Assembly (NCBI RefSeq): GCF_004000765.1
Contig: NZ_BILW01000010.1
Span: forward strand, 1 to 64,000
Direction of reading: 5' to 3'
Length of the DNA: 64,000 bases
From: Paenibacillus chondroitinus NBRC 15376
GTDB lineage: Bacteria; Bacillota; Bacilli; Paenibacillales; NBRC-103111
Shown here: positions 23,632 to 32,275 of the stretch, one piece after another
Position numbering within the stretch: position 1 is the stretch's first letter
Layout of the letters: each line of letters begins with the position of its first letter
The notes under the pieces: generated by a model
Database searches by the model: none
Told to the model about the DNA's origin: nothing
Seen by the model: only the letters and a program-made list of their open reading frames with translations
Made by a program: the position numbers and the translations under genes

Positions 23632-24552
23632 TTATGCTGCAACCTGATCTTCCTTTTCCTGCTCCCGCTCATGGCGCTTTTTCTGTACACCCAGCAGGAT
23701 GAAGACCAAGAAATAATATCCCCAATAACCAACGAACTCCTCTAAGGAAGGATTTTGCGTATAGCCTAGGAACGCTTTAAAAAATATCCCAACTTGACCG
23801 CTGAGCAGCGGCTCTTTGCCGTAATCCCGAAGATACTGCACACCGTCGATAGGGTGTTCCGGCATGAGGCCCGTTATATTATAGATTTCACCTATTTGGT
23901 GACCTGCTGTTCGATATAAACTACCTATAATGCCTAAGTCTTGCATGATTCCAATAGCCTGAACGAATAGGCCTGCTGAGATCATCATCAGAAATACAGC
24001 GGTTATGCGGAAAAATGTACCTAAGCGAATCTTTTGGGTTCCTTTGAAAAAAAGAAGCCCAACCACAATGGCCAGTACAAGTCCAAATAGCGCCCCCCAG
24101 CTTTCAAGCGCCTTCTGAATGTTGCCGCCTGTGATTGCTGCGAAGAAGAAAACCGTTTCCACTCCTTCACGCACCACGACCAGAAAGGAATGAACAATCA
24201 TATTCATTGCGCCGCCAATGGTCAGAATATGAGCAACCTTACTCTGAACTTTTCCTTGCAGCTCACTGCTTTGCTTGCCCATGAACATGATCATATGGGT
24301 TAACAGACCGGATGAAATCAGCATAATGCCGATTTTCATGTAATTCTGACTACCCATACTTGCAAATCCCGTTAACAACACCTGGAAAGCTAGGGCTAAT
24401 CCATAACTAACGATTACGGCGAAAAACACGCCGACCCACACCCATTTATGCCACTTCATCGCATCAATACGGGTTAAATAGGTAAGAATGACACCAACAA
24501 TAAGAATAGCTTCAAGCGCTTCGCGAAACGTAATGAGAAATGCCTGTAAATC
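23632..24552 (-). CDS. FTR1-family high-affinity iron permease (EfeU-like)
   Basis: A 306-residue membrane protein with about seven helices and the two iron-translocation motifs of FTR1/EfeU: REALE (residues 11-15, helix 1) and REGVE (129-133, helix 4). It imports iron across the cytoplasmic membrane. ATG 24552 is preferred, because the upstream ATG would sit 1 base from its ribosome site. It is the third gene downstream of a Fur-controlled promoter. EfeO- and EfeB-type partners are not visible; two secreted proteins of other kinds take their place. Confidence 0.88.
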   Translation of the reverse strand, partial: DLQAFLITFREALEAILIVGVILTYLTRIDAMKWHKWVWVGVFFAVIVSYGLALAFQVLLTGFASMGSQNYMKIGIMLISSGLLTHMIMFMGKQSSELQGKVQSKVAHILTIGGAMNMIVHSFLVVVREGVETVFFFAAITGGNIQKALESWGALFGLVLAIVVGLLFFKGTQKIRLGTFFRITAVFLMMISAGLFVQAIGIMQDLGIIGSLYRTAGHQIGEIYNITGLMPEHPIDGVQYLRDYGKEPLLSGQVGIFFKAFLGYTQNPSLEEFVGYWGYYFLVFILLGVQKKRHEREQEKEDQVAA

Positions 24553-24644
24553 CATAGTTCGCCCCCAGTCCTCTATCATCCCTTCATACGGAAAGACACT
24601 TGCGCGTTAATAGCGGCACAAGTGTCTTTCTATGAGCGAAAAGA

Positions 24645-26126
24645 TTAACGAAGAATAATGATGTCCCCGTTTTGGTAGAATACGCCGTATCCGAACAATT
24701 CAGCTACTGCACGTAATGGAATGAAAGAACTGCCGTTTTCAAGAACAACAGGTTGATCCAGTTTGACCTTCTCATTCACTTTCCCATTCTCAACAACTTG
24801 GTCAGAACCAGCCATGATTTCTGTTTTCTTACCATCTTTTGTAATAACAATAGTCTGCGTAGCTTCTACCCATTCTACTTGCGCATCAATCGCTTGAGCA
24901 ATAACACGAACCGGTACTAGGGTACGGCCGCTCTCTTGATTGACGAACGGAGCGTTCTCAGCCGTGAATGCAGCGCCATTGACTTTATAAGCCTTGTCGC
25001 CAACTTTCAAGCTTGAACCATCTTTGTCAACGAGATACTTTAAGATTTCGAAACCAGCTTCTCTGGTAGCCGCAACATCGGATTTATCAACAGCTTCTGT
25101 TAATTCCGTGGCTGCAACACTTGCAGCAGCATATTTCTCTTTACCTAGGAAAACTTCCTGGCTAGCAAGGAACATGGTGCCTTCCGCTACATAACCACGA
25201 GCACCTTGTAAGTCCCCAGCATCTTGTTTAACAAATACTTGATTGATGTACTCGGAAACTTTCCCAATCATTGTACGTTGAAGCGCGTCGCCAATCTCAT
25301 CCTTTTTGATTTTGCTAGCATCGCCAGATGCGAATGCATTTTTCACGAAATCAGCATCAGCTGGGCTTCCGCCTTTCAGGTACGTATACACAGGCATGAA
25401 GAGGAAGTAGCCTTCTGTAATAGCTTTCGGTTGATCAGCAGGTGCTGCTAATCCAACATTTTCAGCGTATGTATAGGCGGCTAACGCATAGTTCTTAATT
25501 AACGTTTTGTCAAGAATTTGACGGTGGAAGTTGAAGTCGTTCAAGTTGTTATCTTTGATATCTTTCTGGATTAATTCAATCGTTGTTTTCAAAAGAGTGA
25601 CCATGTTCAAGCTGAATTTTGTATCACGTTTCGTAACGTTCGCCTGCAAGGCGCCTTCATAGACTTGAACCACTTTATCGAAAGCAGCAGTCGCTCCAGC
25701 AACGTCACCTTTGGTCAACGCAGGACGAACTTGGTTGCTCATCAGATCACGAAGGTAAAAGAAGAAATACCATTGCAGACCTTTGTCGATAGCTTCTTTG
25801 GCTTGGCCTACTTGCAAATCGCCTTTAATGGCTGCATCCAGTACTAGCAAGATATTTGCATCGATTTTAGGATCATCAGCTTTAATGTTCACATCAAGAC
25901 GTTTTACATCCGTTTGGAATTTATCTACGTATAATTTCTTAACATCAGCAAGTACGGTTTTATCTGTAAAAAGAGCTTTGATATCCGTGAACGCTTGAAG
26001 TCTATCAGAAATCGTTTGATCTTCTTTGATTTGGAATTTAGTTTCTGCAAAAGCAACGGATGTTACAGTAACGACACTGGATAAAGCGATGGATGCACTT
26101 AAAACTACAGCTAGAAATTTACGCAT
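24645..26126 (-). CDS. Secreted protein with C-terminal copper-amine-oxidase stalk domain, iron permease cluster
   Basis: A 493-residue exported protein with a Sec signal peptide (1-27, cut after AFA). The middle (about 35-370) is a helical region I cannot assign. The C-terminal ~110 residues are a copper-amine-oxidase N-terminal (stalk) domain (GRTLVPVRVIAQAIDAQVEW and SSFIPLRAVAELFGYGV), common in Paenibacillus surface proteins. It lies between the FTR1 permease gene and another secreted protein in one operon, so a role in presenting iron at the surface is inferred. Confidence 0.75.
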   Translation of the reverse strand: MRKFLAVVLSASIALSSVVTVTSVAFAETKFQIKEDQTISDRLQAFTDIKALFTDKTVLADVKKLYVDKFQTDVKRLDVNIKADDPKIDANILLVLDAAIKGDLQVGQAKEAIDKGLQWYFFFYLRDLMSNQVRPALTKGDVAGATAAFDKVVQVYEGALQANVTKRDTKFSLNMVTLLKTTIELIQKDIKDNNLNDFNFHRQILDKTLIKNYALAAYTYAENVGLAAPADQPKAITEGYFLFMPVYTYLKGGSPADADFVKNAFASGDASKIKKDEIGDALQRTMIGKVSEYINQVFVKQDAGDLQGARGYVAEGTMFLASQEVFLGKEKYAAASVAATELTEAVDKSDVAATREAGFEILKYLVDKDGSSLKVGDKAYKVNGAAFTAENAPFVNQESGRTLVPVRVIAQAIDAQVEWVEATQTIVITKDGKKTEIMAGSDQVVENGKVNEKVKLDQPVVLENGSSFIPLRAVAELFGYGVFYQNGDIIILR

Positions 26127-26170
26127 GAGTTTCTCCCCTAATCATTTAATGTATTGGTTGACCTTACGAT

Positions 26171-27244
26171 TTAAATCCACTTCCTCTTGCGGGCAAACCA
26201 TATGCCCCCGCCTAGTAAAACAATGACCCCACCGATGACAGCTATGCTCACAAATGAGTTTGTTTTGTCTGTACGCTGCATAGGTGCGTGTGCGGACGCC
26301 TCTTTGACAGGCTCGGCTTGTTTCGCTGTTGTGCTTGCAGTGTCAGCCGCTTTAGCAGGCGCTGCAGTTGCTGCTGCTGTTGCAGCAGGCGTTGCCGAAG
26401 CCGCTTCTGCAGTCGGCGTTGCACTTGCACTTGGACTCGGGCTAGGACTAGCCGATGCAGACGCAGACGGCTCGGGTGCCTTCGCCTCTACGGCAGCTGC
26501 CGCATCCGGAGCTTTTGTTTCCGTTGGTTTAGCTTCTTGCTCCGCAGCAACAGGCTGATCTGGCTTAGCTGTCGGCTCAGACTTCACTACGGGCTCCGTC
26601 TTAGGTGTTTCTGTCGGTTGAGCGACAGGCGTCGGCTCACTTGTCGCAGCAGGCGCTGCAGCCGCTTGGTAAGGAAATACCGGCTTCACTTTACTGTAGA
26701 TGAAGTTAACCTTCTCTTTAAAAACGTCAGGCTGTACCGGCTTCTTCCCGACTCCGAACAAACCTGGGTTCCCTAAGGCATCGAGCGCCTCATCAAAAGC
26801 TTTCTCGATATCCGCTTTGCCTGAACTCATATAAGGCTGCAGCGTATCATAGGTCGCTTTGGCCTTAGCAAGCAACAGTTTGGATGCTGCATAATCATCG
26901 ATCCCCTGTATGGCGTAAGTAAAACGCCGATCCAAGTTCATGACGAGCACCCCTTTAAAATTCGCAATGACCGCCTTGCTGTCTTTCGTCTTAAAATTAG
27001 CATCTAAGGTACTGCCAACCGCTTCGCCAAAATGAGATATGATTTCTGCTCTTCTCTCTTGATAGGCACTCTCCGCAGCGTTCCAATCGTTCGCCCCGTT
27101 ACCAATGCTGGATTGCACTAGCTTGAACGTTTCAGCTACGTCTTCTGTATTGGCATCACCGTAGGAATAAGCCAGAGCTGATACTGGCAGAATGACTAAC
27201 GTTGTCAGAATTACCAGTAGACCAGCCAAAAAATGTCGTTTCAA
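26171..27244 (-). CDS. Secreted, C-terminally membrane-anchored protein of the iron permease cluster
   Basis: A 357-residue protein: signal peptide (1-25, ending SALA), a helical domain of about 165 residues (FKLVQSSIGNGANDWNAAES onwards), then about 130 residues of Ala/Pro/Thr/Glu/Ser low-complexity spacer, then a single membrane helix and the basic tail RKRKWI. The N-terminal domain resembles extracytoplasmic domains associated with FTR1 permeases. There is no LPXTG motif. It is the first gene after the Fur-boxed promoter. It could be a surface-exposed iron-binding partner on a flexible stalk (inference). Confidence 0.7.
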   Translation of the reverse strand: MKRHFLAGLLVILTTLVILPVSALAYSYGDANTEDVAETFKLVQSSIGNGANDWNAAESAYQERRAEIISHFGEAVGSTLDANFKTKDSKAVIANFKGVLVMNLDRRFTYAIQGIDDYAASKLLLAKAKATYDTLQPYMSSGKADIEKAFDEALDALGNPGLFGVGKKPVQPDVFKEKVNFIYSKVKPVFPYQAAAAPAATSEPTPVAQPTETPKTEPVVKSEPTAKPDQPVAAEQEAKPTETKAPDAAAAVEAKAPEPSASASASPSPSPSASATPTAEAASATPAATAAATAAPAKAADTASTTAKQAEPVKEASAHAPMQRTDKTNSFVSIAVIGGVIVLLGGGIWFARKRKWI

Positions 27245-27308
27245 TTCTTCACCCCCAAACTATTTTTTAAATATTTCGAATATTTTTTATTCCGAGTCTA
27301 TTGCACGA

Positions 27309-27342
27309 TGATAATGATATTCAATATCATTTAAAGTGTCAA
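27309..27342 (-). promoter_or_regulatory. Fur-boxed promoter of the FTR1 iron operon
   Basis: On the minus strand -35 TTGACA (27337-27342) and -10 TATCAT (27314-27319) have a 17-bp spacer. A Fur box at 27309-27329 overlaps the -10 and spacer and matches the 21-bp palindromic Fur consensus at 19 positions by eye. Iron-bound Fur would block RNA polymerase. Confidence 0.85.
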
Positions 27343-27351
27343 CAAGTATTT

Positions 27352-28887
27352 TTAATCACTTTTTCTATCTTTTTCGCTTACCCATTCGTATAAAATGATG
27401 TCGTGATAGGCGGGGTCAAACAAAGGCTCCGAAGTAAATTCCGCGATCCGTTTCAAGTGCCCCTCTACAGGCTTCCCCTGTTGAATAAACCCTTGTACGA
27501 CATGGTCGGTCAGCAGGACACGCCGGCCCGAATTCGAATCTGCTAACGCTTGAAAATACGCGTACGTATAAATCCGCTCATGGTCGTAGTCCGCTTTCAA
27601 ATAGTGCAGCACCCGCGTCTCCTCCCATGTAAAAAGGACGAAAGGCTCCCGAATCTGACGGACATAGTCATGCAGCTGGTAAACAGCCGGTTCCTCTACG
27701 GCTTGACGTTTTTGCAGCGCGGAGCCGTAAATCGTTTGTATCATAATCAGACCAACCAGCAGACTGTACAGAACCGCACGCATGGAGCGTACAACAGACT
27801 GCTTAGCTGCCTCTACTCGTTCCGCTAATCGGGCGGTTAGTACGAAAAGCAGCAGGAGAATAGGGGCAAGCAGCGGTACAATGTGGCGTGGCTTTTCAAT
27901 ATTTTGACCTAACAATGCCCAAAGCCCGTATAGAATGGCGCAGCCGACTAGTCCATATATAAACCGATGGTTCTCCCTGCTCTGCGTTTCTTTCCCGAGG
28001 AGCAATCGACCAGCGCCTGCCGTGATGGCAAGCAAGCCAAAACCAACGGCTATAAGCGTTGAACCTCCAGTTAATGCAGATCCTAATAGATTTTTGAAAA
28101 ATAGCTGCGTTATGCGCTCCCAAATAGGCATGGGTGTAGAGATAACTCCACCGCCCCATTCGGAAAAGTGGCCTTCGACGAAGGCTAATGACAGCTTCCA
28201 GAAGCCTGCTAATGTGCCTTCGGACATAACCAAACCGGTTACCCACAGAAGTTGAAATAGTAGCGCAACCAAAGCCGCAGCTCCCACTCTGCGCCATCTG
28301 CGCGGCCCCTGCCACAGGCTGTGCCATAGAGGTACAAGCGCAAACGCGAATGGAAAAAATGATAATCGTGTACCCATTAAAAAACCGAGCATCATGAGTG
28401 ACAAGCCATGTCGAAATAGCGAATCTTGGCGCTCCATGGCGTAACGTACGCTCCATAGAAACCACCAAAGCAAAGCCATTCCCGCACATTCGGACATGGG
28501 ACGCGAGGACATCAGCCATAGATAAGGGCTGCTCAAAACAAGAGCTGGGAGCAATAAACTCATCGTCCCATTGCCGCTTAAACGACGTGCCAGCCAAAAG
28601 ATCGGCAGCACGGCGCTTAATACAGCTAAAACGTTAAAAATGGACAGCGCTTTCAACCCGTTGTGTATCCATAGGTTAATTATCCATCCGCCTAAAATAA
28701 AATAAGGATATCCTGGAAAGTGCGGCTGCATAGCAAGAAGATCAAAGCGCTCTAAAGCCAGCGTGAAATCCACCTCATCCCATGTTCGCACATAGGGACT
28801 TGCATAGAAGATGCTAAGGCACGCCACTGTTCCGAGAACAGCAATGGCCAGCAGCATCAGCAGACTATTCACTTCCTTATGCTTCAT
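27352..28887 (-). CDS. Polytopic GT-C type glycosyltransferase-like membrane protein
   Basis: A 511-residue protein with about 11 membrane helices. It has an acidic DE motif in the first external loop (YVRTWDEVDF), typical of GT-C enzymes that take sugars from polyprenyl-phosphate donors (GT39/PMT-like). The C-terminal ~110 residues are soluble. The start overlaps the GT2 stop by 4 bases (ATGA). Last gene of the four-gene Fur-boxed operon. Acceptor unknown. It may use the donor lipid made by the adjacent GT2 enzyme. Confidence 0.7.
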   Translation of the reverse strand: MKHKEVNSLLMLLAIAVLGTVACLSIFYASPYVRTWDEVDFTLALERFDLLAMQPHFPGYPYFILGGWIINLWIHNGLKALSIFNVLAVLSAVLPIFWLARRLSGNGTMSLLLPALVLSSPYLWLMSSRPMSECAGMALLWWFLWSVRYAMERQDSLFRHGLSLMMLGFLMGTRLSFFPFAFALVPLWHSLWQGPRRWRRVGAAALVALLFQLLWVTGLVMSEGTLAGFWKLSLAFVEGHFSEWGGGVISTPMPIWERITQLFFKNLLGSALTGGSTLIAVGFGLLAITAGAGRLLLGKETQSRENHRFIYGLVGCAILYGLWALLGQNIEKPRHIVPLLAPILLLLFVLTARLAERVEAAKQSVVRSMRAVLYSLLVGLIMIQTIYGSALQKRQAVEEPAVYQLHDYVRQIREPFVLFTWEETRVLHYLKADYDHERIYTYAYFQALADSNSGRRVLLTDHVVQGFIQQGKPVEGHLKRIAEFTSEPLFDPAYHDIILYEWVSEKDRKSD

Positions 28888-29633
28888 ACACGCGCTTCAT
28901 CCCTCTTCAACCGAAGACTCGCTTGGCGTTTCTTGGAGACTGGACGTCTCATTTCCTTATAGATTGCGGGAAGAACAGAGGAAACGTACTGTCTGAACTT
29001 AATGAAGGATTGACCTTTCGTCCTTACTTGGTAGGAAATCGGAATCTCCTCCAGCCTGTAGCCTTGACGAACGAGATTAATCGTCAGCACTTGGGCGTAG
29101 TTGTAATCATGAATAATGACGGCATTCTCCATGGCGTCGCGAGAGAAACCGCGCATCCCCGATTGGCCGTCGTAAATCCACCTGCGCAGAAGAATCGCCT
29201 GCAGCAAAGTGAACGCGTAGTTGCCAAGTCTCCGATGCAGCTTCATGCCTTTGATGCTCCCTTTGAAGCGCGAGCCAAAGGTATACTCCGCACGTCCAGC
29301 GATTATAGGCGCCAGGACGTCAGGAATTTGTTCCGGCGGATACTCATTATCCGCATCGATCATGATGCCAATGTCGGCGCCAAGTAGGCAGCATTGCTTC
29401 AGCCCTTCGCGGACGGCAGCGCCGAGTCCTTGATTGTGCGGAAACGACACAATGTGGTCAGCTCCCGCTGCCTTGGCGACGGCGACCGTACGGTCCTTGG
29501 AGCCGTCGTTGATCACCAGCACTTCCACCGCATAGTCGGGGTGGAAGTATCTCGGGACGCGGGCAATGACCCCGCTGATGTTCTCTTCTTCGTTATGTGC
29601 CGGCATGAAAACGACAATTTTCTTCTTAGTCAT
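28884..29633 (-). CDS. Family 2 glycosyltransferase, dolichyl-phosphate mannose synthase-like
   Basis: A 249-residue GT2 enzyme: PAHNEEENI at the N-terminus, VLVINDGSKDRT, the metal-binding DADNEYPPEQ and the GSRF and SGMRGFSRDA segments. It should transfer a sugar from a nucleotide donor to a polyprenyl phosphate at the inner membrane face. There are no membrane helices at the C-terminus. The ATG at 29633 overlaps the end of the upstream gene by 8 bases. A TTG nine bases earlier is only 3 bases from GGAGG and is less likely. Confidence 0.82.
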   Translation of the reverse strand: MTKKKIVVFMPAHNEEENISGVIARVPRYFHPDYAVEVLVINDGSKDRTVAVAKAAGADHIVSFPHNQGLGAAVREGLKQCCLLGADIGIMIDADNEYPPEQIPDVLAPIIAGRAEYTFGSRFKGSIKGMKLHRRLGNYAFTLLQAILLRRWIYDGQSGMRGFSRDAMENAVIIHDYNYAQVLTINLVRQGYRLEEIPISYQVRTKGQSFIKFRQYVSSVLPAIYKEMRRPVSKKRQASLRLKRDEARV

Positions 29634-31086
29634 GTTGGTCAATAGCCTCCGTTAGTACAGGTCCTCGGCTATGGCTTGGGAACGGTGCGCCGAGCAGATA
29701 GGCGAGCGTTGGAGCCATAGATACAAGGGAATGCTTTTCATCAATGCGGTGGCCTTGTTTGATCGTTGGACCATGGAGGAAGAAAGGTACGTAACGCTCC
29801 CCCTCATCCAGATGGCCGTGACCGCCAATACCGTCTGCTTGGCCGTGATCTGCACAAAGAATGAGGGTTGTGTTCTCCATCATCCCCTGCTCCTTCAGCC
29901 AGCCCACAAACTCCTCGATCAACTTGTCGGCTTCTGCAATTTTCTGCGTATAGTCGTCATATAACACGCCACGGCTGTGACCTGTTTGATCAACGCCAAT
30001 CAGTTGGGCAACCAGCAAATCCGGATTTTGCTCGGCCATTATTTTCTTAGCGCGTTCGATAATATTGCGGTCGGCAACGTCATTATGCATGACGGCTGTT
30101 ACGCTTTCCACATCGTCGCCCATAGAATCAATCAGGTGAGCAATACCGAGGAGGCGCCCTTTTTTACCCACTTTCCGCAGAGAATCAAAGATGCTCTCAA
30201 CCCGAATTCCCAATCTCCAAACCATATTGGACCGGATACCGTGCTCTCGTGGATACGTCCCCGTGAACATAGAGGAGAAGCAAACAACGGTTCGCGCAGG
30301 ATACACAGTCTCCATCTGAGCGTACTCCGTACCTTCCGAACGCAGCTTCTTCATGAATGGCGCGTCTGCTTCTTCAAAGCGCTCTTTGCGCATGCCGTCT
30401 ACCACGATGACGATAACTTTTTTATTAAGTGCTTCACCACCGGCTTGAACCTTACTGGAATCACGGGTATAGGTTGAAATTTCCGCAGGCTTCCAGTCAA
30501 ATAAGTACCGATGCAGCATAAAGCTGTACAACAGCAAACCAGCTGCAAATAGCAGGCCTGTGCCTACGCCGGAGGAAGTGCCATTTTCAAATTGACGATA
30601 GTAATGGTTCCAGACGAACAACAACAGCAAGAACTTAGGCATCTGTTCCTGGGCATTGCCGCTGGTCGAATCGCTGTTCTTCAAAACAAGCTTCCAAAAG
30701 CGGGTAAAGTTCCACCAAGTTGTCCCAATTCTCAGACGATAATAAAAAGTCCCCCAGAAGTAGATGGTGAAAAATAAAAATAGTCCAATTGCCAATAAAT
30801 AAAGTGAAAATTCTGATGATTCCCAGATCAAGATGGCGGCAACAAGGGGAAACCACAAGTAATTGCGTAAAAAAAGCGGAAAATCGAAGCAATAATACAG
30901 GATAAAAAGAGGGAGGGTCACAAGAAGACCCAAGCCGCAAGCTGACCAAAAGCCCGGATCGGACCACTGAGTGATGTGATAGAGCAGGAAAACCCCTACA
31001 ACGAAAATCGGAGTAAACGGTTTGCCTTCGTTAAGAAGGTTCCAGCACCTGGCCGCTACAATTTCAAATGATGAAGCTTTCTTCAT
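29626..31086 (-). CDS. Membrane-bound alkaline-phosphatase-superfamily phosphodiesterase/transferase
   Basis: A 486-residue protein. The first ~190 residues have about five to six membrane helices. The rest is a type I phosphodiesterase/nucleotide-pyrophosphatase-like domain facing outside: metal ligands in IVVDGMRKE, probable nucleophile T in PARTVVCF, then GVDQTGH and ADHGQADGIGGHGH. Such enzymes hydrolyse or transfer phospho-groups on lipids or polymers. The exact reaction is unknown. The start overlaps the upstream stop by 4 bases, so it is translationally coupled. Confidence 0.78.
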   Translation of the reverse strand: MKKASSFEIVAARCWNLLNEGKPFTPIFVVGVFLLYHITQWSDPGFWSACGLGLLVTLPLFILYYCFDFPLFLRNYLWFPLVAAILIWESSEFSLYLLAIGLFLFFTIYFWGTFYYRLRIGTTWWNFTRFWKLVLKNSDSTSGNAQEQMPKFLLLLFVWNHYYRQFENGTSSGVGTGLLFAAGLLLYSFMLHRYLFDWKPAEISTYTRDSSKVQAGGEALNKKVIVIVVDGMRKERFEEADAPFMKKLRSEGTEYAQMETVYPARTVVCFSSMFTGTYPREHGIRSNMVWRLGIRVESIFDSLRKVGKKGRLLGIAHLIDSMGDDVESVTAVMHNDVADRNIIERAKKIMAEQNPDLLVAQLIGVDQTGHSRGVLYDDYTQKIAEADKLIEEFVGWLKEQGMMENTTLILCADHGQADGIGGHGHLDEGERYVPFFLHGPTIKQGHRIDEKHSLVSMAPTLAYLLGAPFPSHSRGPVLTEAIDQHD

Positions 31087-32054
31087 ACGATGTCATCCTT
31101 CCGTAGAAAACCATGTCTTGTTCTTGAGATAGTTGGTTTAAGTCGATGGATCCAATTTTTTATTTCATGCCAATGCAGTGGCATTCGTATAAGGGAGTAA
31201 GCGCCTAATGTAAATGCAAATAGGAACTTGAATGTATGCGAGACAAGCGCCGCCCGGTACGCGTCTCTTCCATCTACGCCCAGCAGCAAAAGCGATCCGC
31301 TCATAGTGCTTTCATATGTACCAATACCGCCGGGGGTAATATGAAAAATTTGACCGGTGATCGTCATGCTGTTCGCCCACACGAGGGAAATAGCACCCAG
31401 CTGTAGACTCATCATGCGGGCAACTGCGTAGATTACACCTGCCTCCAACATCCAACTTAGCGTGATAAGCGCGATGATGGCGACCCCTTTTAGCGAAAGA
31501 ATTTGAAGGTTAAAATAGGCGGCATGCTTCGCCATGAATGGCATTCGGCGGATGACAGGCAGGAAATGAGCGATCGCCAGAAAAATGGCTCCACCGGCCA
31601 TAACCGTCACCCATATCCAGGAGGAGGGCAACCCTAGTCGTATAATGCCGATGCCGCCTATCGCCGCTAAGACGAGCATATCAATCAATCGCATAACCGC
31701 CACTGAATGAAACGCCTCGTCCCATGTAGCCTTCCCGTGCTTCATGAACAAACCTGCACGTACGCCGTCCCCCGCTTTGATCGGGAGTATATGATTAATG
31801 AACAAACTATAGCTGATGGCATGGAAATAAACACCGAACCGCACACCGGTTCCTGCATACAACCGCCAAGCTGCCGCCTTAAATAGGAAGGAAATCAAAT
31901 AAACACCCGTCATAAACATGAACCACCGAGGCTGGCGGAAAATGAATACGACATCCTGCAGCCATTCCTCTGAATTGAACCATCGCCATGTTAAATAAAG
32001 CGAGCACATCACCAGCAGAATTGCGATAAAACGAATGAGCTGCTTCTTTGGCAT
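31083..32054 (-). CDS. Flippase-like membrane protein (lysylphosphatidylglycerol synthase TM / UPF0104 family)
   Basis: A 323-residue integral membrane protein with about eight helices, of the LPG_synthase_TM family. Typical are NHILPIKAGDGVRAGLFMKH (about residues 90-110) and the TPGGIGTYE segment near residue 243. Members flip or translocate lipid-linked substrates. No catalytic lysyl-transferase domain is attached. First gene of a four-gene overlapping operon whose promoter carries a Fur box, so it is predicted to be expressed during iron limitation. Confidence 0.8.
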   Translation of the reverse strand: MPKKQLIRFIAILLVMCSLYLTWRWFNSEEWLQDVVFIFRQPRWFMFMTGVYLISFLFKAAAWRLYAGTGVRFGVYFHAISYSLFINHILPIKAGDGVRAGLFMKHGKATWDEAFHSVAVMRLIDMLVLAAIGGIGIIRLGLPSSWIWVTVMAGGAIFLAIAHFLPVIRRMPFMAKHAAYFNLQILSLKGVAIIALITLSWMLEAGVIYAVARMMSLQLGAISLVWANSMTITGQIFHITPGGIGTYESTMSGSLLLLGVDGRDAYRAALVSHTFKFLFAFTLGAYSLIRMPLHWHEIKNWIHRLKPTISRTRHGFLRKDDIV

Positions 32055-32095
32055 TTCCTTAACCTTCTTCTATGTAAATATTTCTAACATATTTT

Positions 32096-32146
32096 TGATA
32101 ATGATTATCATTACTAATTATAGAAGGTGCCTCGTCTATGCGTCAA
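32096..32146 (-). promoter_or_regulatory. Fur-boxed promoter of the four-gene membrane operon
   Basis: Minus-strand -35 TTGACG (32141-32146) and a perfect -10 TATAAT (32117-32122) are separated by 18 bp. A Fur box (32096-32116) directly downstream covers the transcription start. Its core TGATAATGATTATCATTA is a perfect match to the Fur consensus over 18 bases. A further partial match (TGATAATATTTGAT) starts at 32147. Confidence 0.85.
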
Positions 32147-32169
32147 TGATAATATTTGATGTTTTACCA

Positions 32170-32235
32170 GTGTTCGATTGTGAATGATTTGTGTTCATTA
32201 CTCTCATGTTTCAGGGAGCTGTTAGCTTTTATACT
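32170..32235 (+). promoter_or_regulatory. Promoter and operator of the sugar permease genes
   Basis: -10 TATACT (32230-32235) has no usable -35. A conserved block (32170-32208) begins GTGTTCGATTGTGAATGA and ends GTGTTCATTACTCTCATG. The same block, with the same 39-bp distance from its second half to the -10, precedes the binding-protein gene at 37551-37616. It is the probable site of the AraC-type regulator encoded at 35904-37505. Confidence 0.65.
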
Positions 32236-32275
32236 AAGCATAAAGATGTTCTGACATGAAAGGCGGTTATTCCCG

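Noticed and set aside
24645-26126. Copper amine oxidase enzyme
   Set aside because: Only the small N-terminal stalk domain of that family is present, as in many Paenibacillus surface proteins. The catalytic domain is absent.
31083-32054. Lysylphosphatidylglycerol synthase (MprF)
   Set aside because: Only the membrane flippase-like domain is present. The C-terminal aminoacyl-transferase domain is missing, so no lysyl transfer is claimed.
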